Positions 8,838-16,740 are shown, numbered from the stretch's first letter. The stretch is 64,000 bases of DNA from Acinetobacter sp. (GCA_031277915.1 JAITLL010000001.1:1-64000), one strand, 5' to 3'. A program made the numbers and translations. The notes: generated by a model not told the origin, from the sequence alone.

Positions 8838-9510
8838 CTTCAACCTCTAAAACATAACCCATTCCACGTATGTTCTGGATTAGCTTTGGACTGAAATTAC
8901 TATCAATTTTATTTCTTAAGCGTTTAATCGCGACTTCGACCACATTGGTATCACTATCAAAATTCATATCCCATATTTGAGATGCAATAAGAGCACGAGG
9001 TAAGATTTCACCACGTCTACGCATAAATAATTCCATTAATGCAAACTCTTTCGCTGTTAGGTCAATACGTTGACCAGCTCGAGTGACGCGGCGCTTGCGT
9101 AAATCAAGTTCAAGATCAGCAATAGCAATAATATTGCTGTCTTCTTTTTGCTGGCCCCGACGGAGTAGGCTTTTTACGCGGGCAAGTAGCTCCGCAAAAG
9201 CAAAAGGTTTTACTAAATAGTCATCGGCACCTAATTCTAGACCTTTCACTCGGTCTTCAATTTGATCACGAGCTGAAAGAAAAAGAATCGGCATGGTTTT
9301 ACCGCTTTTTCGGATGTCGTTAATAATGTTCCAGCCGTCTAACTTCGGTAACATCACATCCAAAATAATTAACTCATATTCTTCTGAAAGAGCTTGGTGT
9401 TTTCCTGTGATCCCATCAGTGACCCAGTCAGTAATATAGCCAGCTTCAGATAAACCTTGTTTCAGGTAATCGCCTGTTTTTATTTCATCTTCAACCAATA
9501 AGATTCTCAT
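8830..9510 (-). CDS. cusR: Heavy-metal response regulator, OmpR family (CusR-like)
   Basis: 226 residues, the standard CusR/CopR length. Receiver domain at 1-120: DE acidic pocket ([15 protein letters not shown]), phospho-acceptor Asp in [14 protein letters not shown], and conserved Lys in [18 protein letters not shown]. The C-terminal winged helix (about 130-223) contains [19 protein letters not shown] and [19 protein letters not shown], highly typical of the CusR/PcoR/SilR subgroup. It is first in a two-gene operon with cusS. A CusR-like site at 9572-9593 lies between it and the divergent Met/His-rich gene, so autoregulation and control of both sides is likely. Confidence 0.95.
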   Translation of the reverse strand: MRILLVEDEIKTGDYLKQGLSEAGYITDWVTDGITGKHQALSEEYELIILDVMLPKLDGWNIINDIRKSGKTMPILFLSARDQIEDRVKGLELGADDYLVKPFAFAELLARVKSLLRRGQQKEDSNIIAIADLELDLRKRRVTRAGQRIDLTAKEFALMELFMRRRGEILPRALIASQIWDMNFDSDTNVVEVAIKRLRNKIDSNFSPKLIQNIRGMGYVLEVEDA

Positions 9511-9571
9511 TCATAAAAATCTCATATTATTCATTTAGAACATAATAACGTTATAAACACCTGATTCGGCG

Positions 9572-9593
9572 TAGATTACAAAAATGTCATTTT
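9572..9593. promoter_or_regulatory. CusR-box-like site in the cusR / Met-His gene divergent promoter
   Basis: TAGATTACAA (9572-9581), 2-base spacer, ATGTCATTTT (9584-9593). This matches the CusR box at 7 of 10 and 9 of 10 positions. It sits 62 bases before cusR and 68 bases before the ATG of the Met/His-rich gene, where one operator could serve both directions. Confidence 0.5.
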
Positions 9594-9660
9594 CAGGTCA
9601 CCTAGATGTCCATTTGAAGCATATAGGGTGTTTATATAAAGCTAATCTTTGGAGCAAAAA

Positions 9661-10029
9661 ATGAAAAATCTATTTCGCCGTAGTTTAACAGCGTTTATGT
9701 GTGTTGGTGCTTTAATGGCTGGAGCTCAGTCTTGGGCAGGGGATGCTAAGCCAACAACGGCTACCAATGCGGAAATGAAGATAAATTCGAAAGCGCAAGA
9801 AAAATGCTCAAAACCTTGCAGCATAAAAAGCGGTAAAAAAATGAAACAAGACCATATGCAGCATGAGCATGGCAATATGGCAGATATGTCTCAAATGGGT
9901 CATTCTAAAATGAGTGAAATGGACCATTCACAGATGATGAATATGGATCATTCTAAAATGATGAATATGGATCATTCTAAAATGGGTGATATGGATCATT
10001 CCAAAATGATGAATATGTCGGATAAATAA
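9661..10029 (+). CDS. Secreted Met/His-rich repeat protein, probable periplasmic copper sequestrant
   Basis: 122 residues from the ATG at 9661, with GGAG 6 bases upstream; an upstream TTG in frame is disfavoured. The signal peptide (RRSLTAFMCVGALMAGAQSWA) is followed by a short linker with a Cys pair (KCSKPCSIK) and then an extreme Met/His/Asp/Ser tail. The tail is an eight-residue tandem repeat of the form HSKMMNMD, four full units and one partial, with further HM and HG motifs before it. Met and His thioether/imidazole clusters are known Cu(I)/Cu(II) or Ag ligands (compare PcoE/SilE-type sponges). Its divergent position from cusR and the shared box support copper-induced expression. I cannot assign it to a named family. 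Confidence 0.8.
   Translation: MKNLFRRSLTAFMCVGALMAGAQSWAGDAKPTTATNAEMKINSKAQEKCSKPCSIKSGKKMKQDHMQHEHGNMADMSQMGHSKMSEMDHSQMMNMDHSKMMNMDHSKMGDMDHSKMMNMSDK
9901..10017 (+). repeat. 24-bp tandem repeat coding for the HSKMMNMD octapeptide
   Basis: Four consecutive 24-base units begin at 9901, 9925, 9949 and 9973, with a 21-base partial unit at 9997. Units 3 and 4 are nearly identical (CATTCTAAAATG core), suggesting recent duplication. Copy-number change would keep the frame and alter the number of metal-binding units. Confidence 0.8.
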
Positions 10030-10046
10030 AAAATAGACAGATGAGA

Positions 10047-10076
10047 AAAAGAGCACTGTTTGCGGAGTGCTCTTTT
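10047..10076. repeat. Palindromic element copy 2 / probable terminator
   Basis: AAAAGAGCACT (10047-10057) pairs with AGTGCTCTTTT (10066-10076) around an 8-base loop. Together with its flanks (ATGAG before, CGGATCTAA after) it is a shorter version of the palindrome at 5746-5791. It lies 17 bases after the Met/His gene stop and could terminate it, and it faces the convergent LysE gene. Confidence 0.6.
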
Positions 10077-10109
10077 CGGATCTAATACAATGACAAATCG
10101 AACATTTAC

Positions 10110-10727
10110 TTATTGAACAATCAATAAGACAGCTAGAATAAAAAATATACAACCACTGATTTTATTTAGTCGGGCAAAGTTATTTCCAGACAGCATTTTT
10201 TCTTTAAAGATTGAGGAAAAATTAGCATAGACCAAATGAATTAAGAAACCAATAAGGCAAAAGGTTAAAGATAATATTAAAAATTGATTTATAATTTTTT
10301 CTTTTATATCAATAAATTGTGGGAAAAGAGCAATAAAGAAAACAATAGTTTTAGGGTTTAGAAGAGAAGCGAATAAACCTTGATAAAATAATTTGGATTT
10401 TCTAACCGTTTTTTCACTTGTTTCGGTATCTAATAAGTCTTGAGAAGGGGACGTTTTTACAAAGTTCTTATAGCCTAGATACATTAAATAGAATGCACCT
10501 ATAAATTTTAAAACAGTAAAAATAGTGGGGTTACTCGTAATAATTAAACCAACGCCACTAGCAGAAATGACTGCAATGACAAACATACCAATAATTAAGC
10601 CAATAATGCCAAATAATGCGGTACGAACACCGTAATTTATTGAGTTAGTAACTGTAAATAAGACACCAGGGCCTGGGCTTGATAATGTCAAAAAGGCAAT
10701 TGTTATGAAAACTAGTAAACCACTCAC
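10110..10727 (-). CDS. LysE/RhtB family amino-acid exporter
   Basis: 205 residues with about six membrane segments. The N-terminal motif LSSPGPGVLFTVTNSINYG is the LysE-family SPGPxxxxV signature, followed by FIGAFYLMYLGYKNF and the central GLFASLLNPKTIVFFIALFPQFID block, the RhtB family hallmark. These proteins export amino acids or related metabolites by proton exchange. The frame starts at a GTG (10725-10727) with AAGGA about 10 bases upstream; no ATG lies near. The substrate is unknown. The gene converges on the copper Met/His gene and lies 72 bases downstream of the isomerase-like gene, separated from it by a terminator. Confidence 0.88.
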   Translation of the reverse strand: MSGLLVFITIAFLTLSSPGPGVLFTVTNSINYGVRTALFGIIGLIIGMFVIAVISASGVGLIITSNPTIFTVLKFIGAFYLMYLGYKNFVKTSPSQDLLDTETSEKTVRKSKLFYQGLFASLLNPKTIVFFIALFPQFIDIKEKIINQFLILSLTFCLIGFLIHLVYANFSSIFKEKMLSGNNFARLNKISGCIFFILAVLLIVQ

Positions 10728-10764
10728 TTAATATATCCTTTTAAAAATGAATTATTTATATTTA

Positions 10765-10795
10765 AAAAGCCTTCTGATGCTTTCAGAAGGCTTTT
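10765..10795 (-). terminator. Rho-independent terminator of the isomerase-like gene
   Basis: AAAAGCCTTCTGA (10765-10777) and TCAGAAGGCTTTT (10783-10795) form a perfect 13-bp stem with a 5-base loop. On the minus strand it ends in a T-run, 5 bases after the stop of the gene at 10800-11630. Confidence 0.85.
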
Positions 10796-10799
10796 AATT

Positions 10800-11630
10800 T
10801 TATGCGCTTGCCAATTCTTTAACTGAATCTAAAGTACTTTTATCTCTCACCTCAAAGGCAACAAGGCCTTTCCAGTTATTTCGATTAATAGTCTCGATAA
10901 AATCAGAATAATTTACAGTACCACGACCAATACTAAAGTGTTGATCTTGCTCACCATTGTTATTGCTAAAAGAAATACCTTTAATTTTTTTATGGTATTT
11001 TTCAACAACAGCAATAGGGTCGCCTTCTCCTACATTTGCATGTCCTGCATCTAAAAAGAAATAGACATTTTTATGATCGATTTTGTTGAAAACATAATCG
11101 TATTCTTCCATATGAGTAAATACATAGTGGAACGGGCGATAGTGTTTATAGTTAGATAAGTTCTCTAAATAAATATCAACCGACTTTTCAGCAGCATATT
11201 CAGCTAATTCTTTAATAGACAAAATATAGTTATCTAGAGCTTTTTGTTTAGCCAAGACAATTTTTTTAGGCTCAACAATACCACCACCATGAATAACTAA
11301 AGGTGCCCCAATCTTTGCGGAAATATCAATCTCTTTTTTTACATATGCCACAGCAGCTTCACGTAAATAATCTACATCGCTACCTAATGGCGCCTTAAAG
11401 TTACCGTGGAAAATTGGTTGGACATTATATTTTGCTATTAAGTTATTGAGGTTTTCAATTCGTTCAGAAGACCAATCTGGAACCATTTCCCCATGTAAAC
11501 TTCCGTCTACATACCAGTGTGTACAACCATCATTAAGTGCCTTAATAATCCCTTCTTCGGCTGGTAAATACTGCTGATGTGCAATTCCAGAAGCAAAGTT
11601 AAGATAATTATTCATTAAAGGCGAAGTCAT
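10800..11630 (-). CDS. Sugar phosphate isomerase/epimerase-like TIM barrel protein
   Basis: 276 residues of the xylose-isomerase-like / AP endonuclease family 2 fold. Visible barrel-strand motifs with probable divalent-metal ligands are QPIFHGNF, GAPLVIHGGG, VDIYLENLSNYK (Glu), VYFFLDAGHANVGEG (Asp and His), GISFSNNNGEQDQHFSIGRG (His) and LVAFEVRDK (Glu), in the order expected for this family. The ATG at 11630 has AGGAA 9 bases upstream; an inner ATG at 11615 is possible. It stands alone before a gene-poor stretch and has its own terminator. The exact substrate cannot be inferred. Confidence 0.8.
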   Translation of the reverse strand: MTSPLMNNYLNFASGIAHQQYLPAEEGIIKALNDGCTHWYVDGSLHGEMVPDWSSERIENLNNLIAKYNVQPIFHGNFKAPLGSDVDYLREAAVAYVKKEIDISAKIGAPLVIHGGGIVEPKKIVLAKQKALDNYILSIKELAEYAAEKSVDIYLENLSNYKHYRPFHYVFTHMEEYDYVFNKIDHKNVYFFLDAGHANVGEGDPIAVVEKYHKKIKGISFSNNNGEQDQHFSIGRGTVNYSDFIETINRNNWKGLVAFEVRDKSTLDSVKELASA

Positions 11631-12094
11631 TGTTATGTTCCTGATTTATTAAAGATATTATGGGTATAATTATTTATTCATTACTTACCCAGTCGCCATA
11701 TTATTTTTATTCTCTTATAAAAACATCAGACTAAAGTTGCATACTTATAGAAAAATTATATGTGTATATAGACAGTTCTGTATGTTGTTAAATATATCAT
11801 ATATTTTATACTTATATTTGCTTCCATTTTAGCTTAAAATTATAAATAATTTATTATTTTTAATAATTTATGTCTAAACTTTTCTTTTTTTTAATTTGAA
11901 AATAAAATTTATTATTGGCATTTTATTACAATTATTTTTTGTGTGTTTAATGACCGAATAGAGTTTTGATGCGTTTGTTAGATTAAATTGTACTCATCCA
12001 ATGAGTATTATTTTTATCTATTAAAGTTGAATTATTAAAATCCAGTTTGAAGTTTAACCATAAGTTACTATGCATTTCTATTTTAGGGGGCAAT
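11631..12094. other. AT-rich non-coding stretch
   Basis: About 460 bases of very AT-rich sequence upstream of the isomerase-like gene. No ORF, strong hairpin or recognisable operator was found. It must hold the promoter of the leftward gene, but I cannot place it with confidence. Confidence 0.5.
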
Positions 12095-12223
12095 ATCAGA
12101 GCTATTTTTTGTACAATCTTAGTTTTATTACAGATTATATTTTTAACTCAAGCTGAGGCGCGGGGAGGTCGTGGTGGAGGAACTTATTGTATTACATCAG
12201 GTGGGAATAAAAGATATCGATAA
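12095..12223 (+). pseudogene. Small secreted Gly/Arg-rich peptide gene with ATC in place of a start codon
   Basis: Directly after AGGGGG (12085-12090) an ATC opens 42 codons: a signal-peptide-like run (FCTILVLLQIIFLTQAEA) and then RGGRGGGTYCITSGGNKRYR before TAA at 12221-12223. The layout of ribosome binding site, signal peptide and compact Gly/Arg/Cys tail looks like a genuine small secreted protein whose ATG has become ATC. No ATG, GTG or TTG exists in frame. It may be a recent pseudogene or use weak non-standard initiation. GAAGGAG (about 12288) and CTCCTTC (about 12325) could form a terminator downstream. Confidence 0.4.
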
Positions 12224-12614
12224 TTATGAAAACATTATCTTAGATAAAAAATACAACCTTTTTATATTAATAAGTAATCATAGAGTAGAAGGAGGAAGCA
12301 GTTAGCCTATGCTCCTTCAAATTTCTTTTCTAGTCATCTTTATGTAGATTTCTAATTTCATTTATTGAAAATTATAAAAGAACATTTTTTAACCAGAAAT
12401 CAAAATTTTAATTTAATAATGAAAAAATAAGTAAAAACTAATACCATTCATTTATTAAAACTTAATCCCACATTTTTATTAAGGTGATTAAGTATTCAAA
12501 AGATAATAGGATTTATCCTATTTTTTTATTATTAATAGACACTTGTAGATAATTATTATTTAATACGCCCGCAAAATTATCACTAATACTTTTAATAATT
12601 CTCTCGGGGAAATA
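12224..12614. other. AT-rich intergenic stretch before the secreted protein gene
   Basis: Contains an inverted pair GAAGGAG / CTCCTTC near 12288-12331 followed by T-rich sequence (possible terminator), then about 250 bases of AT-rich DNA without any ORF. The promoter for 12615-12953 should lie here; no specific operator was recognised. Confidence 0.45.
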
Positions 12615-12953
12615 ATGCGTAATATTTTAGTAACAGTTTTCACTTTATTAGTAGGAACATCAGTTTATGCTAATCAGGAATCTAAAAATCTTTTAGAGGA
12701 AACAAAATGTGAGAAAATCCTTGAACTACATGGCTTTTTAAGTCGTGCTCAACTTGATTGTAATTATCACTATTATTCAGAAGAGTTAAAGCATGAGGCT
12801 GCAAAATGCACTAAAAATGATCTAGGTGATAAATACGGTAGAGAACTCATGAAATTCGGTATGAATCATTTTGAAGAGCTTAAGAAAGAAAATACCCAAG
12901 GTCAATTCTGTAGTAAGGTTTTAAAAGACTTTCCAAGCTATATTAAAAAATAA
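12615..12953 (+). CDS. Small secreted protein of unknown function, Cys-containing
   Basis: 112 residues. The N-terminus MRNILVTVFTLLVGTSVYA is a clear signal peptide with cleavage after VYA. The mature chain (about 93 residues) is charged and helical, rich in Lys and Glu, with four Cys (KCEKIL, LDCNYH, KCTKND, FCSKVL) that could form two disulfides in the periplasm. I do not recognise the family. The gene stands alone: a long AT-rich gap precedes it and the C4-RNA locus follows about 130 bases downstream. GGGGAAA upstream of the ATG serves as ribosome binding site. Confidence 0.7.
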   Translation: MRNILVTVFTLLVGTSVYANQESKNLLEETKCEKILELHGFLSRAQLDCNYHYYSEELKHEAAKCTKNDLGDKYGRELMKFGMNHFEELKKENTQGQFCSKVLKDFPSYIKK

Positions 12954-13059
12954 GATGGAATCTTAAACACCTTTTGCAAGTAAGCCGATAAAATGGATTT
13001 AATTATTCATTTTATCGGTGTGTCACTGCGTATAACTGTCAATTAAATCAAAAAATAAT

Positions 13060-13260
13060 TATTAAGAATCTAATCAATATTACATTGACACTTAAAATCT
13101 CTCTTATTATTCTCTGCGGTAGAATGGAGGTGGGACGCTTCATGCGTGCCAATTCTAGATGATTGGTCTGTCAACCTGCCTTCATTCACTCATATGTTCA
13201 TATAAAAGAGTAGCTGAGATAGTATTCATATTTATGAGTAATGTGAGTTAAGCAAATATA
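13060..13260 (+). repeat. Degenerate tandem copy of the C4-RNA locus
   Basis: This stretch is a diverged copy of 13320-13580. It keeps the promoter (TTGACA 13085-13090, 17-base spacer, TATTCT 13108-13113), the GGTAGAATGGAGG and GTGGGACGC words, and the antisense core TTCTAGATGATTGGTCTG (13153-13170). It lacks about 90 bases holding the upstream complementary boxes and has no small ORF after it, so it is probably a dead duplicate or an orphan antisense RNA. Confidence 0.6.
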
Positions 13261-13340
13261 ATATATTCTATTCAATAGATTAACGAATCTAATCCAATGA
13301 AAAATAATATTTATTTAATTGTTTTCTAGCCAATATCACA

Positions 13341-13369
13341 TTGACACCCCAAATCTCTCCGATTATCCT
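13341..13369 (+). promoter_or_regulatory. Sigma-70 promoter of the C4-like RNA
   Basis: A perfect TTGACA (13341-13346) and TATCCT (13364-13369) are separated by exactly 17 bases. The same arrangement is conserved in the degenerate upstream copy, which argues that it is functional. Transcription would start near 13376. Confidence 0.75.
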
Positions 13370-13375
13370 TTGCCT

Positions 13376-13560
13376 GCTGGCCTACATTGCCAGTCGGTTT
13401 TAGCAGACCGTTTTCATCTAGGACATCAAAAAAGCAATTTTTTGGTGTCGAACCCGTTCGCCCCTCCTTCGTAGCGGTAGGACGGAGGAGGGACGCCCTT
13501 GGGCGTGCCGGTTCCTAGATGACTGGTCTGCTAACCCTCTTTCGTTCTGCCACCATAATC
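13376..13560 (+). ncRNA. C4-type phage antisense RNA (immunity RNA)
   Basis: Two segments of this RNA are complementary both to an upstream block and to the region around the small ORF start. TCCTAGATGA (13513-13522) pairs perfectly with TCATCTAGGA at 13414-13423 and again at 13591-13600, the ribosome binding site of the ORF at 13609. GGTCTGCTAA (13525-13534) pairs with TTAGCAGACC (13400-13409) and over seven bases with TTAGCAG (13563-13569). This two-box design, antisense RNA excised from the leader of the gene it silences, is that of the C4 RNAs of phages P1/P7 and the CI RNA of satellite P4. Boundaries are approximate and the processing is inferred. Confidence 0.72.
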
Positions 13561-13608
13561 ATTTAGCAGTGATTGGGCAGAATTTCTATTTCATCTAGGA
13601 GTTCGCTC

Positions 13609-13701
13609 ATGCGTACTATTTCTGCTCATTTATTGGCCCACACCAAAGCCTCTCTATTTATACCGTTTAAATACTCTATAAATCGGTTTAATCGACTCTA
13701 G
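13609..13701 (+). CDS. Short Icd/Ash-like ORF under C4 RNA control (30 aa)
   Basis: ATG at 13609 with AGGAG (13597-13601) upstream, 30 codons to TAG at 13699-13701. The sequence starts MRTISAHLLAHTKAS, resembling the start of small Icd-like/Ash-like proteins found after C4 RNAs in enterobacterial prophages (MKTISAHxxxH type). The longer protein seen in those phages is missing here, so this is either a remnant or a leader peptide. Its ribosome binding site lies inside the target of the antisense RNA. The 173 bases after it to the TetR gene hold only fragments with stops. Confidence 0.55.
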   Translation: MRTISAHLLAHTKASLFIPFKYSINRFNRL

Positions 13702-13874
13702 GTTTCTATGCCTTAAGAATACGACTCAAAAATCATAGCAACAATAAACCCGAGATAGGCGAGCACACCTTTGTTGTGCCGCTTTTGCATGCCTGTTTTT
13801 AGCGCTCAATTTAAGAGTGACGGCACTTCTATCTCTTTTAGATACAACAAAAAATTATTTTAAACGGTAAAAAT

Positions 13875-14429
13875 ATGCCACCTTTAGTACTTTCTACACG
13901 TGCTTTAAAAGTTGTGAATAAAGCAATTGATTTATTTCACCACCACGGTTTTCACTTAGTAGGTGTCGATAGAATTATTAAAGAGTCTGAAATCACAAAA
14001 ATGACTTTTTATCATTATTTTCAGTCCAAAGCGCGGTTTATCGAAATCTGTCTACTCGTGCAAAAAGAGCGGCTACAAGACGAAGTCACTGCAATGGTCG
14101 AGTACGACTACAGCTCAAGCATAACGGATAAACTCAAAACACTTTATGACTTACATACTGACTTAGAAGGGCTGTACTACTTATTATTTAAAGCCATTTT
14201 TGAAACAAAACTGAGCTACCCAAACGCCTATCAAACCGCACTGAGGTATAGAATGTGGCTCACCAATGAAATTTATAGCCAACTAAGAATGCTTAAAGCT
14301 GATGCTTCCTTTCATGATGCCAAATTACTTCTACATGTAATTGAAGGAACCATTATTCAAAGGCTCAGTGATACCCATATAGAGGAAAGAGACAAAAAAT
14401 TTGAATATTTTATAGCGATGTTTTCGTAG
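13875..14429 (+). CDS. TetR/AcrR family transcriptional regulator
   Basis: 184 residues. The N-terminal helix-turn-helix (about 8-55) reads ALKVVNKAIDLFHHHGFHLVGVDRIIKESEITKMTFYHYFQSKA, with the TetR recognition-helix pattern TxYHYFxSK. The C-terminal helices (about 70-184) form the ligand/dimer domain with no diagnostic motif. It converges with the TonB receptor gene across a shared bidirectional terminator and follows the C4-RNA locus. It could be part of the same phage-derived remnant or an independent chromosomal regulator. The start has no strong ribosome binding site. Control of the siderophore locus by it is possible but unsupported. Confidence 0.88.
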   Translation: MPPLVLSTRALKVVNKAIDLFHHHGFHLVGVDRIIKESEITKMTFYHYFQSKARFIEICLLVQKERLQDEVTAMVEYDYSSSITDKLKTLYDLHTDLEGLYYLLFKAIFETKLSYPNAYQTALRYRMWLTNEIYSQLRMLKADASFHDAKLLLHVIEGTIIQRLSDTHIEERDKKFEYFIAMFS

Positions 14430-14441
14430 AAATACTCAAAA

Positions 14442-14471
14442 AGTAAAAACCCCGAAGTTGGGGCTTTTACT
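14442..14471. terminator. Bidirectional terminator between tetR and the TonB receptor gene
   Basis: AGTAAAAACCCC (14442-14453) pairs with GGGGCTTTTACT (14460-14471) with a 6-base loop, one A/C mismatch, and A- and T-runs on the two sides. It serves the convergent genes ending at 14429 and 14494. Confidence 0.85.
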
Positions 14472-14493
14472 GTATTAAGTTTTAACTCAAGTT

Positions 14494-16740
14494 TTACCAC
14501 TTATGGCTATAAGTCACTTTAAGCGTTATACCATTTGCAACTAAATGGCTGGTGTTATTACCAGATCTTAATAATTGGCTATAAAGCGGGTAGTACTTGC
14601 GGTTAAACATGTTTTCTAGGCCAATGGTCATGGTGTCTTTCTTGTTAAGCGCAAAACTACTGATCAAATCTGCTGTGGTATACGATTTTACATCGTAGCG
14701 ACCGAAACTGTTTACACCATTTAAGCGGTAATCTTCTGAACCAAAGTAAGTAGCTTGTAATCGGTTCGTCCAAGTTTCAGTTGGACTATAAGAGATATAA
14801 CCCGTGAGTTTTAATGGCGGAATACGGAAGCCTGTCATATCTTGCTCAGTACCGTTTTGAGGTTTTTCACGACCTTTCATCCACGTTACGCTACCACCAG
14901 TTCCCCAAACGTTTGCATCGTCAAGATAATCAAGTGTTGCTTCAACCCCAGTAACTTTTTCTTTGGTTCTAGTCATATCCAAACTATTACTAACTGGTTG
15001 TACAGCGCCTAAGTTAGACGTTGAACGGAATACCGCTAAACTTGAAGAGATGTTATTAAAGTTTCCTTTCCAACCGAGCTCATAGTTATCAACCTTTACA
15101 GGTTCTAAGAATGATGACCCAAGGTTAAAACCTGTATCTGCATTACGAATGACGACACCTACATCAGGTAATTGAAAACCTTGGTTAAACGATGCATAAA
15201 TTGAGTGCTGGTCGTTTGGTGAGAAAGTCACATTGGCATTGTATAACCATGCACTCGCTTTTACTTTTCCACCCGGAACCGTGTAAGGGTTGGTCTTGCC
15301 TAATTGTGATAATGGAACAAAGCTATCAATTTGTGCATAGCTATCTTCATAGCGTGTGCCAGCTTCTGCTGACCATTGGTCATTAAAGCGGTGTTTTAAC
15401 TGTACAAAACCACCCACACTTTGCGTGGTGAGTTCAGGTAAATAAATGAGTTTGCCGATTTTTACAAACTCTAAACCACCAGATTGATCATAAATTTTTT
15501 GATCAAAAATATCTAAAGGCATTTCGCTTTTTTCACGGCTAAAGTCGCCACCCCAAACTAATGAGGTATCACCTAAAAACTCAAGGGGAGTGGTCACGGT
15601 TAAGCGGCTACCGAGTACGTTATTTTCTTGATAGACCTGATCTACTTGTCCACCGCGTGGACTAACTTTACCTGGAGCAACACGGGCATCAAATGGTGAA
15701 AAGCGAGTAAAGAAGTCGCGGTAATAAATTTGAGCATCGACCTTATTACCAAATAGGTCTTTATGGTTATAGGTCAAATTGTATATTTGGTTTTCATTTT
15801 TAGTCTGATCTTTGAGTTTTAAGCCTTTAATGGCTTTGGCTGGTACAGTTCCAGCAGGGGTATTCTTAACACTTGGGTCAGATGCATAATCTGAGTCTTG
15901 TTCGGCATTATAGTAGTTTGCAGCAAACTGGAGGTATTGGTTGTCATCAATGTGGTAACCCAGCTTACCGCCGATGCTATAGCCATTTGAGTCATAAAGG
16001 TCGCCTTGGCTTGGTTCGGGTGCAACACGGTCGCCACTTGCATCGTACGGGCTACCAATACGTTGATAACCAAAGTCGAGCGCATAGTCAAAGGCGTTAA
16101 AACTACCTGTGAAATATTGGTGAATATCACCACTTAAAGCATTAGAACGCAGATTTGTAAGTGGTGTTTGAAGTCCAACAACTGTTTTAGCCGTAGGTTC
16201 ACCGCCCGCAGCTTTTGTAGTAATTGAAATAATACCACCCGCTGCACCACCACCATAAATTGCGTTACTACCACGAATGACTTCAATGTTAGCAATACTT
16301 TCAGGGTCAATGGCTGAAAGTCCTCTCGCTGTGTCGCGTGTGAGGTTCATTGGCACGCCATCGACTAAGATAAGCGCATTACGGCCACGTAAAGTTTGAC
16401 CATAATCGGTAATGGTTCGGCTTGAGTCAGACAGGCCCGGTACGGCTTTGGCTAAAACAGTCGCAATGTTTCCAGACGATCCATTTTTTAAAAGTTCAAT
16501 TTGTTTTTCATCGAGCTTGGTGACTTGTTTGGCAGAGGTTGAAAGTTCATCTGCACGTGAAGCGGTAATGGTAATAGTAGGAAGGGCTTCAGGTTTCTTT
16601 TCTGTTTCTGTAGTGTCAGAAGTTGAAGCTGCAAATGCCGAGTTTGAAAGAATAATAGCTCCACCAAGTGAAAGAAGTGGAATGATATTTTTAACTTCAG
16701 ACTTTCTTGTAAAAAGTTTAATACTTTTCTTATTTGCCAT
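14494..16740 (-). CDS. TonB-dependent siderophore receptor of the staphyloferrin B-like locus
   Basis: 748 residues. The signal peptide ends NSAFA/AST. A TonB box (LPTITITAS) lies at about residues 54-62. The plug domain (about 65-175) has LKNGSSGNIATVLAKAVPGL, LRGRNALILVDGVPMN and IEVIRGSNAIYGGGAAGGII. A 22-strand barrel follows with the usual FNQGFQLPDVG and GLENMFNRKYYPLYSQ boxes and an aromatic C-terminus (VTYSHKW). It is the last gene of the iron locus, transcribed from its own promoter with a Fur-like box 38-56 bases upstream. Its ligand is probably the ferric form of the siderophore made by the genes upstream, or a related citrate-based hydroxycarboxylate siderophore. Confidence 0.93.
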   Translation of the reverse strand: MANKKSIKLFTRKSEVKNIIPLLSLGGAIILSNSAFAASTSDTTETEKKPEALPTITITASRADELSTSAKQVTKLDEKQIELLKNGSSGNIATVLAKAVPGLSDSSRTITDYGQTLRGRNALILVDGVPMNLTRDTARGLSAIDPESIANIEVIRGSNAIYGGGAAGGIISITTKAAGGEPTAKTVVGLQTPLTNLRSNALSGDIHQYFTGSFNAFDYALDFGYQRIGSPYDASGDRVAPEPSQGDLYDSNGYSIGGKLGYHIDDNQYLQFAANYYNAEQDSDYASDPSVKNTPAGTVPAKAIKGLKLKDQTKNENQIYNLTYNHKDLFGNKVDAQIYYRDFFTRFSPFDARVAPGKVSPRGGQVDQVYQENNVLGSRLTVTTPLEFLGDTSLVWGGDFSREKSEMPLDIFDQKIYDQSGGLEFVKIGKLIYLPELTTQSVGGFVQLKHRFNDQWSAEAGTRYEDSYAQIDSFVPLSQLGKTNPYTVPGGKVKASAWLYNANVTFSPNDQHSIYASFNQGFQLPDVGVVIRNADTGFNLGSSFLEPVKVDNYELGWKGNFNNISSSLAVFRSTSNLGAVQPVSNSLDMTRTKEKVTGVEATLDYLDDANVWGTGGSVTWMKGREKPQNGTEQDMTGFRIPPLKLTGYISYSPTETWTNRLQATYFGSEDYRLNGVNSFGRYDVKSYTTADLISSFALNKKDTMTIGLENMFNRKYYPLYSQLLRSGNNTSHLVANGITLKVTYSHKW

